Source: Paenibacillus_T sp033239625 (lineage in GTDB: Bacteria > Bacillota > Bacilli > Paenibacillales > Paenibacillaceae). From it: 64,000 nucleotides of DNA. Made by a program: the position numbers and the translations under genes. The notes under the pieces were generated by a model that worked only from the letters and a program-made list of their open reading frames with translations, was not told where the DNA came from and did no database searches. Positions 51,186 to 60,120 of the stretch are shown here, piece after piece. Position 1 is the first letter of the stretch; each line of letters opens with the position of its first letter. Where the stretch lies: contig NZ_BTCK01000025.1 in assembly GCF_033239625.1 (NCBI RefSeq), positions 1-64,000 of the forward strand. Direction: 5' to 3'.

Positions 51186-52991
51186 ATGAGCAAACTTGCG
51201 GCAGCCAATCCGTTAGCGCCAACCGTCGATTATGAGCATACGTTCGAAGCTGCGGCGAAGGAGCAGAGCCAGAGTCCGCTCCGATTTTTATTCACCTTGT
51301 ACAAAGGCAATCTGCGCTACCTGGCGATCTCGCTCGTGTTCTTCATGATCAAGCATTCGCCGGTATTCGTACTGCCGATCGTTACGGCGAACATGATCAA
51401 TATTGCGACGACTCCATCGGCGCACTCGACGAAGGAGCTGTGGATCAACTTTATTGTGCTCGGCATATCGATCATCCAGAACATTCCGACCCAACATTAC
51501 TACATATCGTTCATGAGCCGCGCTGTCCGGCATGTAGAGGCTGGACTGCGGAGCGCGCTCGTGCGCAAGCTGCAGCAGCTGTCGATTAACTACCACCGCG
51601 AGCTTCAGGCGGGGAAGCTGCAATCCAAGGTGCTTCGCGATGCGGAAGCGATCGAAGGGTTGTCGAAGCAGTTGATGCTTTCTTTTCTGCCTTCGATCAT
51701 TAACGTCATCATCGCCTTCGTGCTGACTGCGCGCAACAGCTGGACGGTGTCGATGTTCTTCCTGATGACCATTCCGGCATCGGTTCTGATCATTTACTTA
51801 TTCCGCCGCAAAATCCGCAGCACGAACAAAGATTTCCGCCGCGAAATCGAACAAATGTCCTCGCGCGTATCGGAGATGGTGGAGATGATCCCGGTTACGC
51901 GTGCGCACGGGTTGGAGAAGGTCGAGATCGACCGTATGGACTCTACGCTCCGCAAGCTGCAGGGCAAGGGCTACCGGCTCGACATCATGGAGGCGTTCTT
52001 CGGTTCTTCGAACTGGGTGCTGTTTCAGCTGTTCCAAGTGTGCTGCTTGTTGTTCACGATTTATCTCGCTTACAAAGGCGATATTCCAGTCGGCGACGTC
52101 GTGATGTATCAGGGCTTCTTCAGTATGATTCTCGGCTCGATTACAGCGCTGTTGAATGTGTACCCGAACATTGCGAAGGGCTTTGAGTCGATTCACTCCA
52201 TTCGTGAAATTCTTCGTTCGCCTGAGATCGAGGACAATACGGGCAAGCTGAAGCTACCCGACGTAGCAGGCTCCTTCACATTCCGAGACGTGAAGCTTGC
52301 TTATCCGGGCAATGAGCATCATGTGCTTGATGGCGTTACGCTTGATGTTCGCGAAGGCGAATGCATAGCATTCGTAGGGGAGTCAGGTGCAGGCAAGTCG
52401 ACGGTCCTCAATCTGGTGACGGGCTTCTTAATGCCAACATCGGGTCAAGTGCTAGTTGATGGGTTGGACCTGACGGCGATTGATCTAACGACTTATCGGA
52501 AGCGTCTGTCGGTCGTGCCGCAGACGACGATCCTCTTCTCCGGCTCGATTCGGGACAATATTACGTACGGTCTGCGCGATATTACAGACGAACAAGTACG
52601 GCACGTCGTCGAAATGGCGAACCTGACCGAAATGATCGAACGACTGCCGGACGGCCTCGATACGATGGTCGGCGAGCACGGCGGCAAGTTGTCCGGCGGC
52701 CAGCGCCAACGCATTGCGATTGCTCGCGCGCTGATCCGCGATCCGCGCGTCATCATTCTGGACGAAGCGACCTCTGCGCTCGACAACCAGTCGGAGCATC
52801 ATGTGCAGAAGGCGATGCAGCAGCTCATTAAGGGCCGGACGACGTTCATCGTCGCACACCGGCTCTCGACGATCCGCGATGCCGACCGTATCGCCGTCAT
52901 GAAGCAGGGCCGCATCGTCGAGGTCGGCAGCTTCGACGAGCTTATGGCAAGCAAGGGCGAATTCTACAACTTGAAGCAGCTTCAGTTGTAG
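51186..52991 (+). CDS. ABC transporter with fused membrane and ATPase domains (exporter type)
   Basis: A 601-residue half-transporter working as a dimer. The membrane domain has six helices (about 35-330), and the NBD (about 360-595) has Walker A GESGAGKST, Q-loop VPQTTILFSGSI, signature LSGGQRQRIAIARAL, Walker B VIILDEATSALD and H-loop IVAHRLS. This is the MsbA/MdlB type. The substrate (lipid, peptide or drug) is not predictable. The ATG at 51186 is used, with AAAGGA about 12 nt upstream. No second half-transporter is adjacent, so a homodimer is likely. A strong terminator follows. Confidence 0.92.
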   Translation: MSKLAAANPLAPTVDYEHTFEAAAKEQSQSPLRFLFTLYKGNLRYLAISLVFFMIKHSPVFVLPIVTANMINIATTPSAHSTKELWINFIVLGISIIQNIPTQHYYISFMSRAVRHVEAGLRSALVRKLQQLSINYHRELQAGKLQSKVLRDAEAIEGLSKQLMLSFLPSIINVIIAFVLTARNSWTVSMFFLMTIPASVLIIYLFRRKIRSTNKDFRREIEQMSSRVSEMVEMIPVTRAHGLEKVEIDRMDSTLRKLQGKGYRLDIMEAFFGSSNWVLFQLFQVCCLLFTIYLAYKGDIPVGDVVMYQGFFSMILGSITALLNVYPNIAKGFESIHSIREILRSPEIEDNTGKLKLPDVAGSFTFRDVKLAYPGNEHHVLDGVTLDVREGECIAFVGESGAGKSTVLNLVTGFLMPTSGQVLVDGLDLTAIDLTTYRKRLSVVPQTTILFSGSIRDNITYGLRDITDEQVRHVVEMANLTEMIERLPDGLDTMVGEHGGKLSGGQRQRIAIARALIRDPRVIILDEATSALDNQSEHHVQKAMQQLIKGRTTFIVAHRLSTIRDADRIAVMKQGRIVEVGSFDELMASKGEFYNLKQLQL

Positions 52992-53031
52992 AACCACGTT
53001 GTTCGACGACTTCCATCCATCCCAACTAAAT

Positions 53032-53062
53032 CAGCCCGCGCATTCTCTGCGCGGGCTGTTAG
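53032..53062 (+). terminator. Terminator after the ABC transporter gene
   Basis: 11-bp arms CAGCCCGCGCA and TGCGCGGGCTG, 5-nt loop, short T-run. Confidence 0.88.
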
Positions 53063-53313
53063 GCTTGCTTCGATTCCAACAAACATTCAAGATTGAAATC
53101 AAGAACAATAAGACTCAACTTTACGGGACCCCTGGGTCCTTTTCTCTTGCGCTTCATGAAATCTACACACCAAATCAAGCAACAAATCCCATGTATAATT
53201 CGTCTAATTTTGGTACCATGTAGGGACGTTGTTGACGCTGTTATTATCGCGTGTGCCAACGCTTTGTTTGGGAAAAGATAACAATGAAGAGAACGCTAGG
53301 GAGTGAGTTATTG
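53063..53313 (+). other. Leader region of the glycosylation cassette
   Basis: About 250 bp without a credible gene. It has a short hairpin GGACCC-CT-GGGTCC followed by TTTTCTC (53129-53150), which may attenuate, and a possible -10 TATAAT near 53194 without a clear -35. Confidence 0.45.
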
Positions 53314-54624
53314 ATGTTTACGTTGTCCGACACGCCGGTAGCAGTAAGGCGGACACTCCATGGCGTCGCAATCGCTGTGCTGCTTATCTCGGTCGCTATC
53401 GTACTTGCTTACGGTAATTATTTTTTACTTGGAGATTTGCAGAAGCCGAATAACGACGATGTGAAGTACGTCCGCAGTGCACAAATTTTGTTGGAGCAAG
53501 GCACGCTAGCTTATAACAGCGGCACCGATCCGACCCTGTTCATCATGCCTGGCATCGTGCTTATTCTGTCCGGCTTCATGTGGCTGTTCGGCCACGACGG
53601 CGGCATGATCGCATTCCGCCTATTTCAATGCTTGCAGCAAGCAGGATCGATCTATCTGGTCTTCTTCATCGTCCGCTACATGTTCAACCAACGCGCCGCT
53701 ATTATTGCATGCATCATTAGCGCGCTCTACTGGCCGGACTACTTCTCGTCTGGCGAGATTCTGACAGAAACAACGTTCAAGACCATCTTATTGCTGCTCA
53801 TCTGCGCCACGATTGCTGCCGTTGAACGCAAGCGATGGGGAATGTATGCTGCTGTCGGGGTGCTCGTTGCGGCCGCAGCTTATTTCAAGCCGCATGCATC
53901 GTTGTATCCGGGGATTTTCCTGCTGCTATGGCTCAAGCGCCAATATACCTTCAAGCAAATGCTGCAATTCGGCGCGATCATGGCAGGGGCGTACGTCGTG
54001 CTCCTGCTGCCTTGGTGGATTCGCAATATGATCACGTTCGACCGTTTTGTCCTGTTTACGAACTCGGCGGGCAGCCCTTTCCTGCTCGGCACGCGCATTC
54101 GCGGCGCCTTGCCGCCTGCAGGCTTCTTCGAGGCTTACCCTGAATATACGCCTAAGACGGTATTCCAAGGCTCCGACAGCACCGCGATACATAAGGGGCT
54201 CGACATCATCCGTTATGGTTTCACGCATCAACCGTTGAAATACACCTATTGGTTCACCCTTGGCAAAATGGCAGAGCTCTACTTGAATCCTTACTACTGG
54301 CGTCCGGTCTGGCCGATCGGCCGCGATGCGATGAAATGGATTCAGCACGCGCTCGTTTATGTCAGCCTTGCTGGTCTAGTATGGGCGCTCATCCGCCGTC
54401 CTATTGTCCGTCAGCTGCCGGTGCTGCTGACACTCGTTTATTTTACCGCGATCTATCTGCCGTTCGTCGCTTTCTCCCGTTACGGGTATCCGAACATGGT
54501 GCTGTTCACCTTGTTCGCAGCTTTCCTGATCGAACGGATCTACACTTTCGTAAGCGAACGTCTTCGCAATCGGAACGCTGCCAACGGCAAGCAGCATTCG
54601 CTGCATAAGGGGGAGACGCTTTAA
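53314..54624 (+). CDS. Glycosyltransferase family 39-type membrane protein (ArnT/PMT-like)
   Basis: A 436-residue multi-spanning protein (about ten to twelve helices). The first extracellular loop carries the Asp-Asp motif NNDDVKYVRSA, the catalytic-type acidic site of GT-C enzymes. It likely transfers a sugar from a polyprenyl-phosphate donor to a cell-surface acceptor. The start is ambiguous: ATG 53314 has AGGGAG 10 nt upstream, while ATG 53284 has none. Its TAA overlaps the next ATG (TAATG), making it the first of a four-gene translationally coupled cassette. Confidence 0.85.
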   Translation: MFTLSDTPVAVRRTLHGVAIAVLLISVAIVLAYGNYFLLGDLQKPNNDDVKYVRSAQILLEQGTLAYNSGTDPTLFIMPGIVLILSGFMWLFGHDGGMIAFRLFQCLQQAGSIYLVFFIVRYMFNQRAAIIACIISALYWPDYFSSGEILTETTFKTILLLLICATIAAVERKRWGMYAAVGVLVAAAAYFKPHASLYPGIFLLLWLKRQYTFKQMLQFGAIMAGAYVVLLLPWWIRNMITFDRFVLFTNSAGSPFLLGTRIRGALPPAGFFEAYPEYTPKTVFQGSDSTAIHKGLDIIRYGFTHQPLKYTYWFTLGKMAELYLNPYYWRPVWPIGRDAMKWIQHALVYVSLAGLVWALIRRPIVRQLPVLLTLVYFTAIYLPFVAFSRYGYPNMVLFTLFAAFLIERIYTFVSERLRNRNAANGKQHSLHKGETL

Positions 54625-55334
54625 TGAGAACGCTCATTATTATCCCGGCCTACAATGAAGAAGGAAGCATCGCGCAAGTCATTGGCGATATTCGCGAGCA
54701 TGCGCCTTCGGTCGATATCGTCGTCGTGAACGATGGCTCGAAGGATCGCACCGAAGACATCGCTCGGGCGGCAGGCGCCGAGGTCATCACTATGCCGTTC
54801 AATGTCGGAATCGGCGGCGGCATGCAGACAGGATATCTGTATGCGTATCAGAATGACTACGATGTTGCGGTCCAGATGGATGCGGACGGTCAGCACCGCG
54901 CGGAAGATTTGCCGAGACTGCTGGCGGCTGTCGAGATGAGCGATCTTGTCATCGGTTCGCGTTATGTGGAGCTGACGGCTTATCGTTCATCGGCAACACG
55001 GCGCGTCGGCATTCTCTTCTTCTCGCGGCTCGTCAGCATCGTGACCGGCCAGCGGTTCACCGATACGACAAGCGGCTTCCGCGCTGCGAATCGGAAGGTG
55101 ATTGCGCTTTATGCCAGCTACTATCCGTCTGATTACCCGGAAGTAGAATCGATTGTTTATTTGAAGCGCAGAGGCTGTCGCCTGACAGAGGTGCCGGCGC
55201 AGATGCGCAGCCGCGAGGCGGGACGCTCGTCCATTACGCCGCTCAAGTCGGTTTATTACATGCTGAAGGTGACGCTGTCCGTGTTGATGAGCGCATCTCG
55301 TGTGCGGGTTCGCGGGGTGAAGACGAGCGGATGA
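54624..55334 (+). CDS. Glycosyltransferase family 2 (polyprenyl-phosphate sugar synthase type)
   Basis: A 236-residue enzyme with a DPM1/DolP-mannosyltransferase-like GT-A domain: LIIIPAYNEEGSI, VVNDGSKDRTEDIA, PFNVGIGGGMQTG, DADGQH (metal-binding DxD, about 88-90) and TSGFRAANR. It has no C-terminal membrane helices. Likely makes the polyprenyl-phosphate-linked sugar used by the upstream GT39 protein. It overlaps the preceding stop by 1 nt and the next start by 4 nt (ATGA). Confidence 0.93.
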   Translation: MRTLIIIPAYNEEGSIAQVIGDIREHAPSVDIVVVNDGSKDRTEDIARAAGAEVITMPFNVGIGGGMQTGYLYAYQNDYDVAVQMDADGQHRAEDLPRLLAAVEMSDLVIGSRYVELTAYRSSATRRVGILFFSRLVSIVTGQRFTDTTSGFRAANRKVIALYASYYPSDYPEVESIVYLKRRGCRLTEVPAQMRSREAGRSSITPLKSVYYMLKVTLSVLMSASRVRVRGVKTSG

Positions 55335-55681
55335 GCATTTACATTGTTTCAATTGCGTTCTCGGTGTTATTCCTTGTCGCTGTGTTGGAACTCGTACGCC
55401 GCCAGCGGCTGAAGGAGCAGTATTCGCTGCTGTGGATCTTGTTCGGCGTGCTGCTGCTGGTCGTGTCGTTCAACGTGCGCTTCCTAGAGCGGACAGCCGA
55501 GTGGCTTGATGTCAAATATGCGCCTGCGCTGCTGTTCCTCTTCGGACTGCTGTTCTGCTTCGCGTTCATTCTTCACCTGACGCTCGTCATCTCGAAGCTG
55601 ACGGGTCAAGTGCTGAGGCTCACGCAAGAGCTCGCGATCATGAAGGGCAAGCATCGGGAAGGCGAGGGTGGTACACTGTGA
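55331..55681 (+). CDS. DUF2304 membrane protein
   Basis: A 116-residue protein with three helices: one at the N-terminus (IYIVSIAFSVLFLVAVLELV), the block RRQRLKEQYSLLWILFGVLLL, and a third helix. A helical amphipathic tail follows (KLTGQVLRLTQELAIM). DUF2304 genes are regularly found with family 2 glycosyltransferases; the role may be a scaffold or flippase partner. Coupled by 4-nt overlaps on both sides. Confidence 0.88.
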   Translation: MSIYIVSIAFSVLFLVAVLELVRRQRLKEQYSLLWILFGVLLLVVSFNVRFLERTAEWLDVKYAPALLFLFGLLFCFAFILHLTLVISKLTGQVLRLTQELAIMKGKHREGEGGTL

Positions 55682-56022
55682 GCAAGACGATTAGCTGCTT
55701 GCTGCTATTCGGCAATGTGTTGCTGCTGGTGGCGGGACAGATTTTGTTCAAAATCGGACTGCAGCGCACAGACGGTCTGCACTGGCTCCGCATCGCGCAA
55801 TCGCTCCCAATCTGGTCGGGGCTGGTGCTGTACGGCATTGCGACGCTGCTCTGGTTCGCCGTACTGACGCGGCTTCCGCTCAGCGTCGCCTATCCAATGC
55901 AGAGCATGGCCTATGTACTGGGCCTGCTCGCAGCCTGGTTCATATTCGATGAGACGCTGTCAGCGACGAAGATTGCTGGCTGCGTTATTATACTGTTCGG
56001 CGTATACTTAATAGCAAAGTAG
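55678..56022 (+). CDS. EamA/SMR-type small membrane transporter
   Basis: A 114-residue protein with four helices, the size of ArnE/SMR proteins: LLLFGNVLLLVAGQILFKIG, then YGIATLLWFAVLTRLPLSVAYPMQSMAYVLG and a final helix pair. It is probably a flippase subunit for the undecaprenyl-phosphate sugar, like ArnE/F. The start is GTG in a GTGA overlap with the previous stop. Last gene of the coupled cassette. Confidence 0.88.
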   Translation: MSKTISCLLLFGNVLLLVAGQILFKIGLQRTDGLHWLRIAQSLPIWSGLVLYGIATLLWFAVLTRLPLSVAYPMQSMAYVLGLLAAWFIFDETLSATKIAGCVIILFGVYLIAK

Positions 56023-56038
56023 AGAGGAGACTGTGCCA

Positions 56039-56662
56039 TTGAGTAGAATCATAGACTTAACGCATTTGATACATAACGGATTGCCGCCATTCCCAGGCGA
56101 TTCCGAGACGGTGTTGGAGCAGAGCCGCTTCTATGCAGTGGATGAGTTTAACAACCATCAGCTGACAATCAATATGCACGCGGGAACGCATATCGACGGC
56201 CCCATGCATCTGCTCGATATTCAGAAGCATCTGCATGAGATTCCGATTGAGCGCTTCATCGGTGACGCCTGTCTTCTCGATGTATCCGGACAAGACGCGA
56301 TTGATTATAAGGAACAATACGAAACTCAGATTCAGGAAGGGCAGATCGTCGTCCTCCATACGGGCTGGGGCAAGTCGTTCGGGCAGCCGGACTATTTTAC
56401 CGAATATCCGGTGCTGACGTTGGCGTTCGGCGAACTGTTGGTGAAGAAGCGGGTTCCGATGGTGTGCATGGACATGCCGTCGCCGGACAAAGCGCCGCAT
56501 GCGGTCCATAAGCTGCTGTTCAGCCACGAGATTCTGATCGCGGAGAACTTGAACAACGTCGATCAGCTGCTGGACGCGGGCTCGTTCGAGATCATCGCGC
56601 TGCCGCTGCGCATTCAGGCGGATTCGTCGATCGCTCGCATCGTGGCGAGAGTGAGAGAGTAG
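56039..56662 (+). CDS. Cyclase-family metal hydrolase (kynurenine formamidase-like)
   Basis: A 207-residue cytoplasmic hydrolase of the cyclase fold (PF04199). The signature HxGTHxDxPxH is nearly complete: NMHAGTHIDGPMHLLD (about 42-57), and PPFPGDSET and the C-terminal catalytic region are present. The DxPxH position has Gly for Asp-x. Members hydrolyse cyclic amides or N-formylkynurenine; the substrate here is unknown. The start is set at TTG 56039, since GAGGAG is 9 nt upstream. The GTG at 56033 is only 3 nt from it. Confidence 0.87.
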   Translation: MSRIIDLTHLIHNGLPPFPGDSETVLEQSRFYAVDEFNNHQLTINMHAGTHIDGPMHLLDIQKHLHEIPIERFIGDACLLDVSGQDAIDYKEQYETQIQEGQIVVLHTGWGKSFGQPDYFTEYPVLTLAFGELLVKKRVPMVCMDMPSPDKAPHAVHKLLFSHEILIAENLNNVDQLLDAGSFEIIALPLRIQADSSIARIVARVRE

Positions 56663-56729
56663 AACCGGATATCGAATCATAGAGAAGGTTGAAATAGCTG
56701 CAAGATTTACGAATAACGAACACGCTAGG

Positions 56730-56756
56730 AAGCGCTGCCCAGCAGCGCTTTTTTCC
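56730..56756 (+). terminator. Terminator after the cyclase gene
   Basis: 9-bp arms AAGCGCTGC and GCAGCGCTT, 3-nt loop, TTTT. Confidence 0.9.
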
Positions 56757-56850
56757 ATTACGCTAGGTTTTATTCAAAATTTAATTGAACTCTACTAGAT
56801 CCAAACATAAAATGGATAATGATTACAAATGAATATAGGGGTCGATCGAG

Positions 56851-58356
56851 ATGATAACGATGCGTAGTCGAACGAATCGGGCAGCGGCGGCGGTTATGCT
56901 GATTCTGGCGCTGCTGGTAGGCGCAATGAGCGAGGCGGCAGTTGCGGAAGCTGCTTCTGGACAAGCTGTGCAAACGGATCTGAAGCTGGTCATCGATGGG
57001 AAAGCGGCAGCCGAGAAAGCTTATGTGCTTGAAGGGAGAACGATGGTTCCGCTGGCGCCTGTAGCGAAGGCGCTCGGGGCGAAGCTGGAGACGACAACGA
57101 GAGGCGTGAAGGTGACGCTCGGCACGACAGTCATCGTTCTGACGGCAGGCTTGAAGCAAGCATCGATCAACGATAAGACGATCGTGCTGCCGGCCGCTCC
57201 GCTGAAGAAGGGCAGCGGTCTCAATCTCCCATTCGCGCTGCTTGGGAATTTGTTCGGATTGGACGCTGTCTATAATGCAAGCAAGAAATCGGTCGAGATC
57301 AAGACGACGAGCAGCAATGCGACGGTGTATGGCTATGTGGTCGACAAATATGGTAAGCCCGTGAAGAAGGGTGTCGTGGATTTCTACTACGATTCCGGCA
57401 TGGTTACGGCACCGATTACGAACGGCTTCTATCGAATCAGTCTGCCTGCGGGCAAATATGAACAGAAGAGCATTCACAGCTTGGGCGAGTCCATCTGGCA
57501 GGACGATGTAAGCGGCGAGAGTCTGGAGCTTAAGAAAGGGGATCGCCGATATTTGTATATTGCACAGTCGCAGCCGAACTTGACGCTCCAGGTGCAATAC
57601 GAGGACGGCACACCTGTGAAGAGCGGTCAGATGTTGGTCATGGGCAGATACTCGATGGGATATGTACAGATCGTAGAGGGCATCGCATTGTATTCCGTGA
57701 AGCAGCAGGAAGAACTTTTCATGGATACGATCGAAATCAATGGCGCCGCGAATGGGAAGTGGGACGTATACGAGAAATTCAATGTCGACCCTGCTAATGC
57801 GCACGACACGAAGAAGGTCGTTGTTCATAAGCCGAATGTCCGTTTGAAGATTAACAGCTCGGGAAGCACGATCAACAGCGGAGCCGTAACGATTGTAGAT
57901 GCAATGAACGCAACGACACAGATTTATCAGCATCTGATCCATAACGGAGAAGATGCGATGTATTTGCCGGACGGGGAATACGAATGGATCGAGGTTGACC
58001 TCTATAATTTCAACGAAGTCTACGGGGTGCATCAGAAGATTCGCGTACGTGACGGAGTCGCTGAAGAGCCTGTATTGTCCTACCTGTTGCCGGACAACGT
58101 CGTCACAGGCAAAGTGATTGCCAATGATGGCACTTCGCTTGCGAATGGTTACCTCTCATTCGTACCCGCCAACGGCAGCTTGCCTGCGGCTACCTGCAAG
58201 GTGAACGCGAACGGACAATTCTCTGCTCGTTTGTTGGATGGCTCCTATTCGGTTACTTATTATGATAGTTTCGGCTTTACCCGTGAGCTTGAAGAGATGG
58301 TGGTCGTGTCGAATGGCAAGGCGAAGCCAACGGATTTAATCGTATATTTGACCTAA
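56851..58356 (+). CDS. Copper-amine-oxidase-N-domain secreted protein with beta-sandwich repeats (paralogue 1)
   Basis: A 501-residue secreted protein. The signal peptide ends near AVAEAA (about 35). A copper-amine-oxidase N-terminal-like domain (about 45-150) has VIDGKAAAEKAYVLEGRTMVP LAPVAKALGA in two halves and FGLDAVYNASKKSVEI. Then come three or four carboxypeptidase-regulatory-like units marked by YVVDKYGKPVKKGVVDFYY, VQYEDGTPVKSGQM and VIANDGTSLANGYLSFV, the last closing with a YSVTYYDSFGF. It is a cell-surface protein of unknown role. AGGGG lies about 9 nt before the ATG. Tandem paralogue of the next gene. Confidence 0.85.
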   Translation: MITMRSRTNRAAAAVMLILALLVGAMSEAAVAEAASGQAVQTDLKLVIDGKAAAEKAYVLEGRTMVPLAPVAKALGAKLETTTRGVKVTLGTTVIVLTAGLKQASINDKTIVLPAAPLKKGSGLNLPFALLGNLFGLDAVYNASKKSVEIKTTSSNATVYGYVVDKYGKPVKKGVVDFYYDSGMVTAPITNGFYRISLPAGKYEQKSIHSLGESIWQDDVSGESLELKKGDRRYLYIAQSQPNLTLQVQYEDGTPVKSGQMLVMGRYSMGYVQIVEGIALYSVKQQEELFMDTIEINGAANGKWDVYEKFNVDPANAHDTKKVVVHKPNVRLKINSSGSTINSGAVTIVDAMNATTQIYQHLIHNGEDAMYLPDGEYEWIEVDLYNFNEVYGVHQKIRVRDGVAEEPVLSYLLPDNVVTGKVIANDGTSLANGYLSFVPANGSLPAATCKVNANGQFSARLLDGSYSVTYYDSFGFTRELEEMVVVSNGKAKPTDLIVYLT

Positions 58357-58405
58357 CATCCTGGCATCCCGAGGTACCCTTATGAAGGCTGGGTGAACAG
58401 AATTG

Positions 58406-59953
58406 ATGAGATTAACTCGTGTTTATGTCCTGCTAGTAGCGCTGGCGTTGTTATCGTCAGCGACAGCTGGGAGCGTCGTCCGCGCAGAGGAGGCTGGCGG
58501 GCTCGATTGGGTGAAGCTGTACATGGATAAGGCGTTATCGAAGGACAAGGCCTATACAGAGCAAGGTCAATGGATGGTGCCGATCCAGTCCGTTATTCAA
58601 GGCAAAGGGTCAGTGAAGTTCGCAGGCGAGAAGGCGGCCATTCGAATAAGCGGGTTAACGATCGAGTTAACGACAGGCTCCGTCGAGGCGAAGGTGAACG
58701 GCGAACGCATCGTGCTGCCGGCTGCGCCGGAGAAGCAGGCTGGCAAGTGGTATATGCCAAGCCAGATCATCAAGTATCTGTTTGGCTTCCAGGTTACTGA
58801 AGCAGCGGGGAAAGACGCCAAGGTCAGCATCTTGAGGACACGCGGGCCGGCTGCTGTATTCGGATACGCCGAGGATCGGAATGGCGAGCCGGTCAAGGAC
58901 GGCCTAATATCGTTTTGCACAGGCAATTATAATTATTTGTGTTTGGTGGAAAACGTGAAGGATGGATTTTATCGGGCGGAATTGACGGTCGGCGTTGATT
59001 ATTCGCTCGTGAAACTAAGCGGATACGAGAATAATTACCCGATCTGGGAAGACATCGTTGACACAACATCGTTTAAGTTGAAGCTGTCGGACCATAGGTT
59101 CAGACGGTATGTGCAGCCTGAGGCCAATGTGACGATACAAGTGGTGTACGAAGACGGAAAGCCGGTGAACAGCGGCTCCATCGATATTGCCGCCGGAGTG
59201 AACAGCTCGCCCTATCAGATCAAGAACGGTCAAGTGCAGTATTCGGTCTCCGAGAAAACAGTGCTGCGAGTAACGTCCTTCAAGGCTGAAGGTGCGAAGA
59301 AAGGAGTAGCCGGCATTTACGGCGCCTTTGCAGTCGATCCTTCGAAAGCGCCAATTACATTAAAGGCTGTCATCCGCCTCTCGACGGTTAAGCTGCGCGT
59401 TATTGCACCGGGAGTGTTCAGAGGTGGCGTATCTTTCTTCATTCAAAGAATTTCGCCTGTCGAGAGTACGCTGAGCGATGTCTCACTGTCTGGCGATCTG
59501 TCGGTCGCTCCATCGGAAGGCCCGGAATTGGAAGTAAGCCTTCCGGATGGTGAGTATGCTTGGTCGTATTCCTTGCCTTTAGAAGGTATGTCCTATCGGG
59601 CAGACCGAACCTTTGTCATTCGCAATGGCAAAGCAGCGGAAGCAGAGTATGTCGAAGAGCTGCCGAGACTAGCAGTCACAGGACAGGTCAAAGGATCAGA
59701 TGGCTCGACGGTTTCAGACACCTATCTTGCTTTCTGGAAGGCAGGGACCCCAAGGATAGGATTAGATTATTGGGGATCGGCTTCGGCCAGTTGCCGAACC
59801 AGCTCGACGGGTACGTACTCGTTGCGATTGCAGGATGGGGAATACACAGTTGTCGTGTATGACAGCACCGGCACCCGCCGAACGATCAACGAGAAAGTCA
59901 CGGTTACCGACGGGAAAGCTAACATCACTGCGCTTACGCTTCCTTCATCTTAA
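58406..59953 (+). CDS. Copper-amine-oxidase-N-domain secreted protein (paralogue 2)
   Basis: A 515-residue secreted paralogue of the preceding gene, with the same layout: signal peptide (about 1-28), a copper-amine-oxidase N-like domain (about 35-140; KAYTEQGQWMVPIQSVIQGKG, FGFQVTEAAGKDAKV), then regulatory-like units YAEDRNGEPVKDGLISF, VVYEDGKPVNSGSIDI and VKGSDGSTVSDTYLAFW, and a final TVVVYDSTGT. ATG 58406 is used; a nearby ATG at 58382 stops after four codons. The ribosome site is weak. Probably co-transcribed with paralogue 1, as the gap is 49 bp. Confidence 0.85.
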   Translation: MRLTRVYVLLVALALLSSATAGSVVRAEEAGGLDWVKLYMDKALSKDKAYTEQGQWMVPIQSVIQGKGSVKFAGEKAAIRISGLTIELTTGSVEAKVNGERIVLPAAPEKQAGKWYMPSQIIKYLFGFQVTEAAGKDAKVSILRTRGPAAVFGYAEDRNGEPVKDGLISFCTGNYNYLCLVENVKDGFYRAELTVGVDYSLVKLSGYENNYPIWEDIVDTTSFKLKLSDHRFRRYVQPEANVTIQVVYEDGKPVNSGSIDIAAGVNSSPYQIKNGQVQYSVSEKTVLRVTSFKAEGAKKGVAGIYGAFAVDPSKAPITLKAVIRLSTVKLRVIAPGVFRGGVSFFIQRISPVESTLSDVSLSGDLSVAPSEGPELEVSLPDGEYAWSYSLPLEGMSYRADRTFVIRNGKAAEAEYVEELPRLAVTGQVKGSDGSTVSDTYLAFWKAGTPRIGLDYWGSASASCRTSSTGTYSLRLQDGEYTVVVYDSTGTRRTINEKVTVTDGKANITALTLPSS

Positions 59954-59977
59954 ACGGTTCGATTAGATCCCCTCTCC

Positions 59978-60023
59978 CCTCCAGTCCTCCGTTTCCTTTC
60001 AGGAAGCGGAACTGGAGTTTTTT
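59978..60023 (+). terminator. Terminator after the paralogue pair
   Basis: Long interrupted stem (CTCCAGT and TCCG/TTCC against GGAAGCGGA and CTGGAG) followed by TTTTTTT. Confidence 0.85.
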
Positions 60024-60040
60024 TCATAGGAAAGAGTCGT

Positions 60041-60054
60041 ATGATAGCGGTTTC
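60041..60054 (+). promoter_or_regulatory. Candidate cre site upstream of the second YesM-type kinase
   Basis: TGATAGCGGTTTCA fits the loose cre consensus TGWNANCGNTNNCA at every fixed position. It lies about 80 nt before the probable start, which would place the kinase-regulator operon under CcpA. Confidence 0.45.
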
Positions 60055-60120
60055 AAACGCTTGACTGCTCGTGATAGAATAGGAAACGCAGCATTGCAGT
60101 CGGGGTTGAGGAGGGCGAAC

